Below are positions 6,136 to 6,243 of a stretch of 6,243 nt of DNA, piece by piece. Position 1 is the stretch's first letter. Every line of letters starts with the position of its first letter. Source of the stretch: Eggerthella sp. CAG:368 (lineage in GTDB: Bacteria; Actinomycetota; Coriobacteriia; Coriobacteriales; Eggerthellaceae); the NCBI GenBank assembly GCA_000434775.1, contig FR895493.1, positions 106,567 through 112,809 on the forward strand, given 5' to 3'. The notes beneath the pieces are model-generated. The model was given only the letters and a program-made list of their open reading frames with translations, made no database searches and had not been told where the DNA came from. A program made the translations under genes and the position numbers.

Positions 6136-6243
6136 ATGTTAGACATTCGGTTCGTTCGCGAAAATCTCGATCAAGTTGCCACCGCGATGCGCAACCGAAA
6201 TCACTCATGGGATAGTGATCGCTTCGTACAGCTTGATGAAGAG
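6136..6243 (+). CDS. serS: Seryl-tRNA synthetase, N-terminal fragment (3' end outside window)
   Basis: Only the first 36 codons are present and the frame runs open to the right edge. The start MLDIRFVRENLDQVATAM, ending in LDEE at 33-36, is the characteristic opening of bacterial SerRS, before the long antiparallel coiled-coil arm that contacts the extra arm of tRNA-Ser. The enzyme charges tRNA-Ser (and tRNA-Sec where present) with serine in the cytoplasm. ATG 6136 is preceded by GAAAGG with a suitable spacer (6 nt), and the conserved MLDI start matches the family exactly. The catalytic class II core lies outside the window. Confidence 0.93.
   Translation, partial: MLDIRFVRENLDQVATAMRNRNHSWDSDRFVQLDEE

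Noticed and set aside
5906..6208. 100-codon - strand ORF overlapping the start of serS
   Set aside because: It runs through the divergent promoter region and antisense to the clear serS N-terminus, with no family features.

Overview
The window is chromosomal DNA of moderate GC content from what looks like a Gram-positive host, probably an actinobacterium of the Coriobacteriia (Atopobium/Lancefieldella/Olsenella type). I base this on the tandem YhgE/Pip proteins, the purine-rich Shine-Dalgarno sites and the small acidic-tailed membrane ORF next to serS. The taxon is an inference from recall, not a computed result. There is no CRISPR array, tRNA, rRNA, transposase or integrase, and the dense gene layout looks like ordinary chromosome.

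Left part (1-3664, + strand): two consecutive YhgE/Pip-family membrane proteins. The first is cut by the window's left edge. The second starts 8 bp inside the end of the first, with a strong AAGGAGG site, so the two are co-transcribed and probably translationally coupled. Both have a long Ser/Ala/Thr-rich extracytoplasmic region followed by an ABC-2-like membrane block of about five helices, and they share a pre-membrane motif. The first also carries a cytoplasmic segment and two additional C-terminal membrane helices that the second lacks.

Middle (3665-5658): a 200-bp convergent spacer with an imperfect hairpin, then two genes on the - strand: a TauE/SafE (TSUP) anion-exporter-type permease and, upstream of it, a pyridoxamine/pyridoxal kinase (PdxY-like). 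The 138 bp between these two genes is rich in secondary structure. It holds a stem-loop just after the kinase stop, a plausible promoter for the permease, and two interleaved inverted repeats whose half-sites overlap the predicted -35 and -10 boxes.

Right part (5659-6243): a 158-bp spacer with a possible kinase promoter, a 63-codon single-helix membrane protein with a strongly acidic tail (- strand), a divergent 127-bp promoter region with a palindromic -10-like AGTATACT, and the first 36 codons of seryl-tRNA synthetase (serS, + strand), cut by the right edge.

No clearly new multi-gene system is visible. The most interesting points are the asymmetric YhgE/Pip pair, the interleaved repeats upstream of the permease, and the small acidic membrane protein divergent from serS.
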